Positions 33,484 through 45,374 of a stretch of 64,000 nt of DNA are shown piece after piece. Positions within the stretch are counted from its first letter, which is position 1; each line of letters starts with the position of its first letter. Below the pieces are notes generated by a model. That model was given only the letters and a program-made list of their open reading frames with translations, was not told the origin of the DNA and searched no databases. The position numbers were made by a program, and so were the translations under genes. The stretch is from contig JAYESD010000010.1 of the NCBI GenBank assembly GCA_036927565.1, forward strand, positions 119,008,866-119,072,865. The letters run 5' to 3'. Origin of the DNA: Tuctoria greenei (taxonomy: Eukaryota; Streptophyta; Magnoliopsida; Poales; Poaceae).

Positions 33484-34650
33484 ATGGTGCGTACGCGCTC
33501 GACGCCTGAGATGGGAGGTTCAAGTCGTGGTCGTGAGGATGAATATCTAACCCAGGAGATAGCTGCGACACCGCAGCAACAAGTTCCTCCACCACCACCT
33601 CCAGAACTTCCAAGGAGTCTAGCAGAGGTTCTCGCCGCAGTGCTTGGATCACGCGACGAGCAAACTGAGTTACTGCGGACTTTGGTTCAGCATTCGTCCC
33701 GTCAAGGAGGGCGATCAGATGCGGGTCCACGACAGCCTTCTCTAAGTTCATACTTGGACTTCATGTCAACGCACCCGCCGGTCTTCATGCAGGCTGATGA
33801 ACCATTGTAGGCAGACAACTAGCTCTGCTCCATCGAAGGGAAGTTCGGTTTGCTACGAGTGACCGAACATCAGAAGACCCTGTTCACAGCCCAACAATTA
33901 CAAGGGTCTACTGGTGCGTGGTGGGCAAATTACCTTGCCGCAAGACCAGCCGGCTATGCCGCGAGCTGGGAGGAGTTTCGGGAGGCATTTCGCGCCTATC
34001 ACATACCTCCCGGTGTTATGAGGAGGAAGCTTCAAGAGTTCTTGGAGCTGAAGCAAGGAGGAAGGAATGCTTATGAGTACTCCAAGGCATTCAACCACTT
34101 GGCCTAATATGCTCAGGACCAAGTGAGTACTGAAGATTGGAAGCGTGAATGCTTCTATCGGGGTTTGAACCCCAAGATGAAGGACAAGCTTGCCTTGTTC
34201 AACAGCGGCAGCTTCAACAACATGGTCAATGCCGCGATCATGCAGGAGGATGCTACTAGGGAGCTGTTCTCCGACAAGAAGAAAATGAGTGCTCCGCAGG
34301 GCAGCGGAGGGGGTACTTCTAAGAAGTACTGCATGATGTATCGATCACCATCCGGCCAGAGGTGGCAGCCGCCATTGCGACCACTAATGTTTCGGGGTCC
34401 CCAGTTCAACAACGCCAGCTTTCGCCCACAGGAGCAACAAGAGATGATTTTGCGTGCACCTCTACCTCCACCGCATGCACCGGGATTTCGTCCTCCATTC
34501 TGGGCCGGTCAAACCCCGTACACGTGTTATACGTATGGACGTACATGGCACTTCGCCAAGGACTGCCCGCAGAGCGGAGGACAGTCATCGTACCAGGGGG
34601 CAAACCAGCCTCGCAACCAGCCCAAGAAGCCAGCCACCATAATCGGCAAC
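33484..34650 (+). pseudogene. L2 gag
   Basis: MVRTRSTPEMGGSSRGRED starts at 33484, with poly-Pro, then the capsid core (STHPPVFMQADEPL, STGAWWANYLAARPAGYAA, FRAYHIPPGVMRRKLQEFLE). The whole runs in one frame, with stops at 33808, 33820 and 34105. The knuckle near 34515-34560 is YTYGRTWHFAKDCP, where the second Cys of CxxC is Tyr and the Gly before His is Trp, so zinc binding is lost. Confidence 0.92.
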
Positions 34651-35070
34651 GTCCACCACCTCGCCATCGAGGACGTTCCGAAAGGCGCACCCGTACTCAC
34701 GGGTACGTTCTCTCTCATTGGTCATCCCGTAGTCATCCTTTTTGACTTCGGTGCTTCACACAACTTTATTAGCAAGTCTTATGTCAATCAATATCAGTTG
34801 CCTATCATTTCCACAAAAACCCCATATATGATTTGTTCTCCGGGTGGTAAAGTAGTAGCAGATAAGATGGTCCATAGGGTACCTCTTAATCTGGCTGGGA
34901 ACATATACCCTATCTCTCTCATTATACTAGAGCATCAGAAGTTAGATGTCATCTTAGGGATGGCATGGTTGCAATACAACTGTGCTATTATTGACATCGT
35001 TCCTCGGAGGATATATCTAAATTCTCCAGTCCACTCTCCCCAAATTCTCACTCTTGAGAGTAATATCCAC
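34651..35070 (+). pseudogene. L2 aspartic protease
   Basis: It follows gag in frame: VHHLAIEDVPKGAPVLTGTF, then the catalytic loop FDFGASHNFISKSYV (DSGA changed to DFGA, near 34745), LPIISTKTPYMICSPGGKV and LDVILGMAWLQYNCAIIDI. The catalytic Asp is kept. Confidence 0.9.
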
Positions 35071-35915
35071 GTGACTCCAACTACTTATAACACTGAGGCC
35101 TGTAAACTCGAAGACATTCCAGTAGTATGTGAGTATCCGGACGTTTTCCCGAAGATCTTCCTGGCATGCCACCAAAAAGAGATGTCGAGTTTAAGATTGA
35201 ACTTGTACCGGGAATAATGCCGATCTCGAGAAAAGCCGTATAAGATGGCACCTAAGGAACTTGCAGAATTGAAAGAGCAGCAGAAGGAACTTTTGGACAA
35301 GGGTTTCATTCGTCCAAGTTCATCACCTTGGGGCTATTCTGCATTATTCGTGAAAAAGAAGGAAAAAACATTGAGACTATGTGTGGACTGTCATCCACTC
35401 AACGCTATCACGATCAAGAAAAAATATCCACTACCCCGTGTCGATATTTTGTTCGATCAATTGGTGGGTGCTCGGGTATTTTCAAAGATGGATCTTCGCT
35501 CTGGATATCATCAAATCAGGATTCAACCAGAGGATATACCTAAGACAACATTCTTGGCGAGGTATGGATTATATGAGTACCTTGTCATGTCCTTCGGATT
35601 AACCAACGCACCGGCCATTTCATGTATCTCATGAATTCGGTGTTCATGCCGGATTTGGACAAGTTTGTCGTAGTCTTCATCGACGACATCCTTGTGTACT
35701 CAAAATCCGAAGAAGAACATGCACAACATTTTCACATCGTGCTTCAACGATTGCGAGACCACAAGTTGTATGCCAAGTTCAGCAAATGTGAGTTCTGGAT
35801 CAGCCAAGTGCCGTTTCTAGGGCACATCATCTCTACTGAGGGAATTGCAGTTGATCCAAGTAAGATTAAACAAGTACTCAAATGGGACTCTCCTAAGTCT
35901 GTGCATGAAGTTTGA
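35071..35915 (+). pseudogene. L2 reverse transcriptase
   Basis: EDIPVVCEYPDVFPKIF enters a short out-of-frame stretch (about 35155-35235), then MAPKELAELKEQQKELLDKG, RPSSSPWGYSALFVKKKE, FSKMDLRSGYHQIRIQPED and SFGLTNAPA. A frameshift near 35620 leads to MYLMNSVFMPDLDKF and FIDD in VVFIDDILVYSKS near 35680. VPFLGHIISTEGIAVDP follows. It stops at 35913-35915. Confidence 0.93.
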
Positions 35916-36470
35916 AGTTTCCCGGGTTTAGCAGGATATTACCGGAGGTTCATCCCAAGCTTTTCCAAGATAGCTAAACCAATGATGGAACTTTTGAAGA
36001 AAGCAAAGAAATATGCATGGACAAAGGAATGTGAGTAAGGATTTCAAGCATTAGTGAAGCACCTCACAACAGCGATGGTATTAGCCCAACCAGACACAAC
36101 TAGGTCCTTTGATGTTTATTGTGATGCATCTGGGATTGGTTTGGGTTGCGTATTAATGCAAGATAGAAGGGTGATCGCTTATGGATCACGACAGCTTCGG
36201 AACCATGAGCAGCATTATCCGACTCATGATCTTGAGCTCACTGCCGTGGTGCTGGCATTAAAGATGTGGAGACACCATCTATGGGGCAACATAGTACATC
36301 TCTACACCGATCACAAAAGCTTGAAGTACATCTTCACCAAGAAGGATTTGAATATGCGACAGCGAAGATGGTTGGAATTAATCAAAGACTATGAAATTGA
36401 GATTCACTACCATCCCAGAAAGGCAAATGTAGTCGCAGATGTGCTAAGTCGCAAGTCCTATGTCAATAAC
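35916..36470 (+). pseudogene. L2 RNase H
   Basis: FPGLAGYYRRFIPSFSKIA is followed by a stop near 36037. FDVYCDASGIGLGCVLMQD, HDLELTAVVLALKMW, YTDHKSLKYIFTKKDL and NVVADVLSRKS are all in one frame. The four catalytic positions are recognisable. Confidence 0.93.
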
Positions 36471-37440
36471 CTTTCTATCACCTTGATAGAGGAAGAAGAA
36501 CCAAGTCTCTACTTGGTTCCGTATGGGGCGCTCTACAATTTAGCTCTCATTCCTACCATAAGGGAAGAAATTATGGAGGCTCAAAAGGAGGACAAGGGCA
36601 TATTGCATATTCGCCAAAGAATGAAGAAGGGGGAAATGAAGTGTTTCCGATGTGACGATGATGGTACCATCTGGTTAAAATACCGCATCGTGGTGCCCCG
36701 CAATGTGGGACTTCGGAAGAAGATTTTGGACGAAGCTCATTTGTCCAAGTATTCTATTCATCTGGGAAGTAACAAATTGTACCAAGACTTAAAGAAGAAA
36801 TTTTGGTGGACTCGGATGAAGAGGGAAATAGCGAAGTATGTATCCGAATGTGATACGTGTCGGCGGGTGAAAGCCGACCATCTAAAGGCAGCCGGACAGC
36901 TACAACCTTTAAGCATACCGGCCTGGAAATGGGAGGACATCAACATGGATTTCATTGTTGGATTACCTCTCACCTTTCGTGAGAATGACTCGAATTGGGT
37001 GATAGTCGACCGACTCACCAAGTCGGCTCACTTTATTCCAGTCAATGTCAAATATGTGGCACGACAGTATGCAGAGTTGTATATTGCCAGGATCCTATGT
37101 CTACACGGAGTACCCCACACTATCATATCAGATCGTGGAACCGTGTTCGTTGCTCGATTTTGGGAGCAGCTCCACACATCTTTGGGTACCAAGTTGATTT
37201 GAAGCTCAGCTTACCATCCATAGACTGATGTCAAACGGAACGAGTAAACCAAGTGCTAGAGGATATGCTCCGCGCCTGTGCCATCCACCATGGTAAGAAT
37301 TGGGATGATCATCTACCATTGGCAGAGTTTTCATACAACAATGGTTTTTAGACTAGCATCCAAATGGCACCATATGAAGCTCTTTATGGCTGGAAGAGCC
37401 GCACACCTTTGAACTAGTGTGAATCCGGTGAATGAGTAAT
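36471..37440 (+). pseudogene. L2 integrase core
   Basis: Open from 36054 to 37202 together with RNase H. The zinc-binding part is LDEAHLSKYSIHLGSNKLY, FWWTRMKREIAKYV and SECDTCRRVKADH (all four ligands kept). Core Asp residues are in MDFIVGLP and IISDRGTVF. A CGA-to-TGA stop at 37200-37202, a CAG-to-TAG stop near 37222 and a frame change break the third catalytic region (EDMLRACAIHHGKNWDDH continues out of frame). Confidence 0.93.
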
Positions 37441-37996
37441 ATATTGTATAGACTTGGTAAATGAAGGCGAAGAATGAGTACGAGTTATTCAAGCCAACCT
37501 CAAGGCTGCTCAGTCTTGTCAGAAAAGCTATGCGGACAAACGACGTCGACCCCTTCACTTCGATATCGGGGATCACGTTTACCTTCGTGTATCCCCAATG
37601 AAAGGTATTCATCGCTTCGGAGTAAAAGGGAAGCTAGCTCCACATTTCATTGGGCCATTTGCAATACTTGAGCAATGCGGACCTGTAGCCTATCAGCTAG
37701 AGCTACCTGCGTCGCTATCAGGGGTCCACAATGTGTTTCACATTTCATAGTTGAGAAAATATCTCAAGGCCCCAGTGGAGGTCCGTATAGAGGATTTGGA
37801 AGCTCTCCAACCAGATCTTACTTACTCTAAGCATCCAACCCAAATAGTCGATGAAAAAACTCGTACCACAAGAAAGCGCACCTTGCATTTCTACAAGGTC
37901 TTGTGGGGAAACCACACCGCGGATGAAACAACGTGGGAAAGCGAGGAATATCTTAGAACAAACTATCCAGACTTGTTAGCGGCATATGTTCATTAG
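37441..37996 (+). pseudogene. L2 integrase tail and chromodomain
   Basis: VKGKLAPHFIGPFAILEQCG and NVFHIS, then a CAG-to-TAG stop, precede an open stretch 37751-37996. It holds a Tekay-type chromodomain (PTQIVDEKTRTTRKRTLHFY, KVLWGNHTADETTWES) and a short tail, ending with a natural-looking stop at 37994-37996. Confidence 0.9.
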
Positions 37997-38045
37997 ATCT
38001 TTTCCTTTTATCCTTCCTTTTGTAATCTCGGGATGAGATGCTTTT

Positions 38046-38063
38046 AAGGGGGGGGGGAGGGAA
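38046..38063 (+). promoter_or_regulatory. L2 polypurine tract
   Basis: aaggggggggggagggaa abuts the 3' LTR first base (TGTAAAATCC) at 38064. Confidence 0.9.
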
Positions 38064-41000
38064 TGTAAAATCCCACATTTTCCTTCATATGAGGTTCAGT
38101 TGTAAGTTGGTTATCAACCCTAATGGAGATCAATTATAGCTATGCTTATGAGCTTGATCTCATCAAATCTTTTCTTCCACTCATGCTTGAATTTTATTAA
38201 CATGAGCAATGGACTTCACCAATAACCTTAGAATAATTTAAGTGACCCCTCTTCAAATTTTTGGAATTATTTGAATGGAGATTTCTAGGTCAATTTAATA
38301 TGCAGTACCAAATATATATTATAATTAGTTACAAATTGAATATGCTATTGTACATTTGTCCCTAACAAAAATATTCAAATCTGAAGCCATAATTTTTTCT
38401 ATGGCTTCCTAATATTCCAAATAGACTTCCTGCAGAGTTTCATAAATTTTGAACTCCATTTGCTATTTTATTTGAGATGCTTAGCAAATTCAAACCATAT
38501 TTAGAATTCAAATTTTGAATTCTGTTCAACTTGTTTGAACATCAAGATTTGAACACACCATCATGGTCAGCATGACTTGCTTGACTTATCCTCAAAGTTT
38601 CACAATTTTTGGAACTCAATTGCTATTTAATTCAGTGACACCATTGAATTTCATCCAATTTTGAATTCAAATTTGAAATTCATTGAAGCTTGCTCCAATT
38701 CAAAATACAATTGCAGAATCAAATTCCAGATATTTACTTTGGCCTCCCCACAAAAATCTAGAATTTTTGGATCAAGTTTGGTAGGAGAATTGATGTTGCA
38801 GAGAGGGGAAGAGGATAAGAGGAGGTGGGACCCACTATCAGCCTGACATACTCGAGTGAACCCATTGGGTGCTTTGTATCCGGCTCTCCCCGCCGATCAA
38901 CGCCGGCAGCGCTCGACACCGCGATGCGGCATGCAAGCCACCGAGCTGCCTGCTTGCTTGCACCGTGGCGAGCTACCCTCGTCCCTCCGTCCCTATAAAT
39001 ACCCCCCTTGGCCGTCGCTGTCGAACTCCACCTCGGTTTTGCGCCATTGCCGCCGCCTCTGTTCATCGAGTTTTCGCCGACGATTGAAGCCATTTCTCAC
39101 TGAGTTGTAAGTATATAAAAGGCTTGTCACAACATCCTCTACGTATCCTATTTGGTCATTGATCGTGACATAGCTTCTGCTTGGGTATTTTGAAGTTTTC
39201 CGGTCGCCGTCGAGGAAGCCACCAAGAACCTTCACTGTCTCACCGCCGAGCTCCAGTTCTAGGCCGTTTTCAGTCTCGATACCTTAAGAAAAAAGGTTCG
39301 CAATCCTCTCTAGTTTATGCTCACCAAATTTAAGCCTATGACATGAAGTGTAGCTCGAGTTTTTATTCAATAACTGAATGATTTTTTAATAGAACAGCAA
39401 GGCTTTACGCTATAATTTGTTTCATTCTTGCAATCATCCTTTAATCTGATTAGGAGATAGCTTGTATATGTCCTAGCGCAGCTCCCTGCCCAAAGGCCCC
39501 AAAAGTTATCAACCGAGCACCTTAGATTTTGAGATTTCGCGACCGCCGATTGAAAGACTGTGCTTCACCGTCGAGCTCATATCTCGCGGGTGTTTCCACT
39601 CTTCCTTAGTCCAGATTCCTGATCCTTGAGATTACAGGAAGCTTTTGGAGGAGTTCCCGAGTTGTTTGAGCTTAAGTTGAGTGAGTTCAAGCAGGCCCGA
39701 GCCCTCACCGCCGCCGCCACCGTCGCGCGGTTGTTTTCGGTCCGTTTCAGCCGATGCCGACCTCAACGTCGTGCTCGGCACCCCCGAAAAGCTCTAGGCG
39801 GCAAGTCTTGACGAGTTTGGTGCAGCCGTTTGGCCGATGGCGAGATCACCGACGAGCTACCGCCGCGGGCGCCGCCGCGCGCGAGCGCCAGCCCAAGGTT
39901 GAAGACGACCATGGACCCCACGAGTCAGTCGCTGCGGGATCCGGATGTGGCCAGGGATCCGGTGTGACTGCACAGATTAACCCCGTAGCCCCCGGTGCGG
40001 CCCTGCCGCGATTGGTCAATTTTAAACCAGTGGACCCGGCTGATTATTTAAATGTTTCCCGTTGGAAAATAATTCCAGGATTTAACCAAACTTGGAAAAT
40101 CCATAACTCTCAGTAGAATTGTCCAAAATTCCCAAATAAATTTTGTTAGAACCAGCATGAAGAATAATCTCCAGTGGTGCACTTGGACTTGTACGCAAAT
40201 CCATAGAAATTTCTCCATAATTCAGATAAGAAAAATGTTTATAGAATTCATTCCTACTGTTCTGTTAATTGGAAAATTCCCAATTTTGGTCAGAACACTA
40301 TTAGTAATACACTTGATCTGTAGTAAAATTTTCAGGTTCATTGGACTTAAACTACTAGATTAATCAGTGTTCCAAATCTCTGTGTAGTCATAAATTGAGA
40401 AAAATAGAAAAATCAATTTCAGAAATTTCCCCAAACTTGAAAAATCAGTTTCTCCCTGTAGGAATCTTAGAAAATAATGAAACAAATTTTACTAAAACCA
40501 GTGCGACCTCCTATACATGATAAAACCCCTGGTAGCCATCATAGGTCTCCAAAAAATTCAACCAAAATTAAGAGAAGGTTATGGCTTACCATAATTTTTA
40601 AGGACAACAAACTTCCTTAATCATCTCCTGTTCTTTGCAAGAGTCTCCACTATAGTCACTAGTATCTACCATAAAAGTCCAAAGCCAATTAAGATAATTA
40701 TCTTATTTTCATCCTAAGATATTATGATAACCTCAAGCATATTAATTATTTTCAAAGTCATTCATACCTAGTATATGCATATCGTGTAGTAGCTGAAATC
40801 GAGGAGCAGCCGGAAGCTTTGGAAGTCCAGCTGCCAGAAACTAACATAGCATCAGACTTACTTTCAGGCAAACCCCAGTTTGCATTTAAGTTCCTTATAG
40901 TGTTTTTGCAGTTTTTATTTCACCTTACATCTTCAGATGATTGTGCATTACGTTTAAGGTGTTTCACATTTACTTGCATGGCCCACAAATCCTATGGAGT

Positions 41001-41503
41001 CTTGGGTAGGTCTACGGCCCGTTCAGTAGAAACTACTATGCTTATGCTCATAGGAATTCAATAGAAGTCGAGTAGTTGGAATCTACTCGCGAGAAAGGAA
41101 TTTTAACACACGGGAGGATCGGGAATCGGAAAATAGTTTTATGAATATGAAATTGAGACTAAGCAGTGGGTAGGATGCATCGAGACGTGGTCTCACGTGC
41201 GTAGCCCTGCTTGTGTCGATTGAGGACCGTTTCGTGTGCGGCCCTGCTGGACAATCTTGAAATGTACCGGTGAAATACTGGAGAAATGGGCTCCAATAAA
41301 CTGATGTAGGTTGATACTAGTTTGTCGAGGCATTCCGTTCCGTTTTATAGGCGTGGGTTGAGGGCAGCAAGGTGTAAATCAGCTGGTGGGCACGTCAGAG
41401 TACGCCCCACGCAGTGACCTCCTGCTCGTGACAGATCGACCGGTTCGACATCTGAGTGTCTAGTGAAAGGTGGCCATATATGACTAGTACTGAAGTATTA
41501 TGT
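38064..41503 (+). repeat. L2 3' LTR, truncated
   Basis: It is collinear with 16078-19404 and 29750-29858. It contains the empty S2 site at about 41388-41402. The last 828 bp are deleted. No gene; the GC-rich blocks (38860-39080, 39700-40000) give spurious ORFs. Confidence 0.93.
38994..39001 (+). promoter_or_regulatory. L2 3' LTR TATA box
   Basis: TATAAATA lies about 930 bp into the LTR, preceded by a C-rich stretch. Confidence 0.65.
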
Positions 41504-41536
41504 GTCGATTCGACAGGTTCGACATCAGCTGGAAGT
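41504..41536. other. Deletion junction with filler DNA between L2 3' LTR and L1 5' LTR
   Basis: About 33 bp here belong to neither flanking LTR. The string gattcgacaggttcgacatc resembles gatcgaccggttcgacatct found 70 bp upstream (about 41436-41456), as in templated filler. Missing: 828 bp of L2 and about 75 bp of L1 (counterpart 4617-4691). Confidence 0.75.
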
Positions 41537-44457
41537 CTCGACACCCAGGTTAACCAATTACATCAGTTTCGTGGTTTCCATATAGCTAGTATGCATCCGG
41601 TACAATTCAAACTTGTCCACAAGGGCCGCACACGGATCGGTCCTCAATTGACACAAGCAGGGCTACGCAGGTGACACCACATCTCGTTGCATCCTACCCA
41701 CTGTTCGGTCTCAATTTCATATTCATAAACCATTCTTCGATCAACTCCTTCACGTGTGATAAAATCCTATCGCGTGAGTAGATTCCAACTACTCGACTTC
41801 TTCCAGATTCCTGAAACTTAAGCATAGCATTTTCTACTCGTCGGGCTGTAGACCTACCCAATACTACATGGGATTTATGGGTCATGCAAGTGGAGTAACA
41901 AACACCTTAACCCTGATGCACAAAGTCATCCTAGACATAAGTGATACAAATATAAACTTTGAAATAGCACTTAAATGCAAATCGGGGTTTGCCTGGTTGT
42001 GAGTCAGAGGGGAAGTTAGATTTTGGGAGGACGCTATCCAAGGCCTCCAGGTCCTCCTCGATCAGGGTCACTATATGATATGCAATATATAAAGTACATG
42101 AGTGATATAGAAAGTACAGAGAAGATCTTATAAATACTGATAAGGTATTTAAATGATTTTAATTGGCTTTGGAAATTTTACAGTGGACACTAGTTTCTAT
42201 GCGGAAGATCTGGACCAAAACTTGGAGATGTTCAAGGAAGCTTGTTGTCTCTAAAAATCCAACAAAAAAAGGTTTTTCTGAATTTTGGTTGTAATTCTGG
42301 AGCTTTGTCATGGCTAAAAGTTGATGGTCATGGTAGAGAGGGGCTCACTGGTTTTGGGAAAATTGGTTTTACATTTTTCTGAGCTTCCTACAGGGAGAAA
42401 CTGATTTTACAAGTTTGGGGAAAAAGCTGAAACTTTTCTTAATTTTCAACTACATAGAGATTTGGAATACTGATCATCCCAGTAATTGAAGTCCAATGAA
42501 CTCGAAAGTTTTACTGGAGATCAATATTATTTCTATGAGTGTCCTGACCAAAATTGGGAATTTTTCAATCAACGAAACGGGAATAATTAATTTCACAAGT
42601 AATTAAATCAATGGAATTAATTATGAAAATTCCGGAAGTTTCATGTCTAGCATTTGCGCCACTGCAAACTAGGGATCAAGATGAGTATACAAGAATTTAT
42701 TTGGAAAATTTTGAGCATTCTACTAGGAGTAATGGATTTTTGAAGTTTGCTCAAAACCTGGAATTATTTTCTTATTGGAAAGTTTAAATAAACCCGCTGG
42801 CCCCACTCCATTTAAATGGACCAATCAGAGTGAAGGCACACCGAGGACCACGGATTTACCTCGCAGCCGCACCGGATCAAATAGCCGCAGCTGATTCGCG
42901 TGGTTGAATGAACCGCTGAAAGGGGAGGCCCGCCGTTTGTCTTCAACCTTGCGACACGTCGCTCGGCCGTGCCGGCGCAGCGCCGGCGAGCTCTCCGGTA
43001 TGGCTGCATTGACCTCCTCTCGGCTCGGCCGTGACTGCCTAGCCCTAAAATCGGGCGTGCTACACGCTGGTGAGGTCCAATCGTGATGGCGACGACCGGA
43101 GGTGAGCGTGCAACGGCGGCGGCAGAGCTAGGGTTTCAGTGATGGCCGGAATTGCTCAAGAATGGTGCAAGAAGCTCGGGGAAAGGCTGGGAATGTTCCT
43201 GGAAGCATGAGGAAGATGACCATGGAGAGAAAAAGGGATGAAATCGCCGACAAAGTCGACTTCGACGATGGACCGACGGGATTCTTCTTGGCGGCGGGAA
43301 AACTTAAATTCCAACCTAGTCTCTCGATGACTTCCCTCCATTCTTGGTGAGCTGGTGCGCCGGAAGATCTAGAAGATATTACTTGATTGGATTGAAAAAT
43401 TGTTGCACGTAGAAATGGAATTAAACCAATTATCTAAAGACCTAGGTATGAACTGGCCACGATGAAACTCGATATACAGACGCTAGGAGGCACGATAGGG
43501 GCTGAAACTTCACCAGAAGCATCTATGTACCTTTGCGCGCCTTATTGCTTCAAGGAAGGAGACGAAAACTTGCTTGCAATAGCTTGTATTCGTGGAGCAG
43601 AGAGCTCACCGGAGGCTTCACCCGCAAGATCCGGAAAAACATCAAAATACCGCGCCGATAAGTAGTGAATCAAGCAAGCAAGGTGATGTGAAGGAAGAGC
43701 ACGAAGTTGTGCTACCTTTTCCTGTTGGAAGCACGGCGAAAGCTGGCTTCGTTTGGCCGGCAAGTCAAGCGACGGTCAGGCGGTGTGGTTCTATTTTGCG
43801 GTGAGTAAAGGAGCGACGGCGGTGTGTCGGATGAGTATGGCCGACGATACACGAGGGGAGGCGTCTAAATCCACTATGGGTGCCACGAAGCTGCTTGATC
43901 TGCATGCCTTGTCGCGGTGGCGAGTTTTGCCGACGTTGAGGCCCGGCAGCCGTAAACAGAGCACTCAGTCAGTTCCATCGAGTGGGAGAGGCTGACAGTG
44001 GGTCCCACTACCCTTTTCATCCCAATCCTTCTATGGAACTTCAATTCCCCGACCTAAACATGTCCAAAAATGCTAGATTTTTGTGGAGATGCCAATTTAA
44101 ATATGGAGATTAAGATTATGGAATTGGGTTTCAATTTCGGACAAGTTTCATATGGATCTCAAATTCAAATTTGAATTTGAATAAAATTTAGTGTACCCAT
44201 TGAATTAAATAGAATTTGAGCTCCAAATTTCATGAAAATTGACAGGGATGCTATTTGGAATATTTGGAAGCTATTTGTGAACTCAAAATTATATTTTGGT
44301 CAAGATTTAACAGGGGCTAAATTTGAATTTTAAATCCTTCAATTAAGGTTTAAATTGGTTTGATTTCTCATTTTCCAATTTAATTTCTTTTTCCCATCCA
44401 AATTTCAATATCTCCCATCTGAACTTTGCATTTTTTTTCTTTTTTGGGGCTTTTACA
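41537..44457 (-). repeat. L1 5' LTR, outer (5'-end) piece
   Basis: It is homologous to 4692-7604. On the minus strand it starts at 44457 with TGTAAAAGCCCC. Same GC-rich block as the 3' LTR (about 42830-43140). No gene. Confidence 0.92.
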
Positions 44458-44462
44458 TGAAT
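44458..44462. repeat. Target-site duplication of L1, right copy (tgaat)
   Basis: It matches 3806-3810. S1 LTR sequence resumes after it. Confidence 0.88.
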
Positions 44463-44779
44463 TTTGGGAAACAAGGTTGAATTCACGTGAGAAAGAGGAA
44501 GTAGAAGGTATACCAGGTGTTTAGAATGCAATGAATCAAGGGTTTTGGTGGCAACACATGGATCTTGGTGATCTAGGGTCGATGAAGAAACTTGAAGGTG
44601 AATTGTTCATGAAGAACAAAAACTTGATGGAGATCTTGATCACTTGATCCTCTTTCGTTCCTACTCTTCTTCTTCTTGCTCGGGATCTCCTTCTCCCTCT
44701 TCAGCAGCGGCTATCCACGAGCTAGGGTTTGGTTGTGATTAAAAGGTGGCAAAAGATGTGAAAATAGGGTGTTGGGTTG

Positions 44780-44787
44780 TTTATATA
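44780..44787 (-). promoter_or_regulatory. S1 3' LTR TATA box
   Basis: TATATAAA on the minus strand, same context as in S2. Confidence 0.7.
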
Positions 44788-44949
44788 GCGGTGGAGGGCT
44801 AGCGTTTCAATGGAGGTCAGTTTTAAAGAGGGTGGAGGCCTGTGTGGGTCCCATGTGGGCTCCGAGTTAGACACGACATACTTAGGCCCACTTAAGGTAA
44901 AACCCAAAAACACGTCGTGGAACAAAAGATCAACTCAGAATCGGGATCA

Positions 44950-45260
44950 CCGGACAAGTCCACAATACGCTGGACTAGTCCGAAGTTAGTCAGAGAGAAA
45001 TCGGATAAGTGCGCACTAAACCAAACAAGTCCGAACTTAGTCGGAGAGTAAAACGGACAAGTACGCTAGACATCGGACAAGTCCAGGGACTTGGCGAAAT
45101 TTCAAGGAATCAGGATATCGGACTAGTCCGCAATGGACCGAACAAGTTCGAAAATTGTACAAAGATGAAATCGGACTAGTCAGCAGCCAAACATGTCCGA
45201 GGGAGGTTAGAGAAATCGGACTAGTCGACACTAAAAACGGACTAGTCCACACTTCTCAGA
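44950..45260 (-). repeat. CGGACTAGTCCG palindrome array in S1 3' LTR
   Basis: Imperfect units such as tggactagtccgaa, cggacaagtcc and cggactagtccgc lie in the same LTR position as in S2. Confidence 0.82.
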
Positions 45261-45374
45261 ACTTTCGAGTGCGGTTTTGTTTTAAATTCATTTTAAACTC
45301 ATTCCTTTTTGTGTGGATCAATGTTAAACATGTATATGAATTTATGCAATGCATGATGCATCAAAATGAGTGTG

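Larger units (their letters stand above)
16078..41503 (+). mobile_element. L2, long-LTR Tekay-like chromovirus, plus strand, with S2 nested in its 5' LTR and right end deleted
   Basis: The 5' LTR is 16078-19404 plus 29750-30686 (4264 bp without S2). Then come the primer-binding site (30691-30702), leader, accessory ORF (32642), gag (33484), pol to 37996, polypurine tract (38046-38063) and 3' LTR from 38064. The 3' LTR is homologous to the 5' LTR only to about 41503. Its last 828 bp, and 75 bp of the flanking L1 LTR, are gone. LTRs start TGTAAAATCCCACATTTTCC and the 5' copy ends GGTCCCCACA. Confidence 0.92.
3811..44457 (-). mobile_element. L1, long-LTR Tekay-like chromovirus, minus strand, with L2 (and S2) nested in its 5' LTR
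   Basis: On the minus strand the order is 5' LTR (41537-44457 plus 15272-16077, split by L2), primer-binding site (15257-15268), leader, accessory ORF (13521-12563), gag (12205), protease, RT, RNase H, integrase, chromodomain (to about 7735), polypurine tract (7605-7618) and 3' LTR (3811-7604). LTR starts read TGTAAAAGCC and ends read GGTCCTCACA. The TSD is tgaat. About 15.2 kb belongs to the element itself. Confidence 0.92.
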
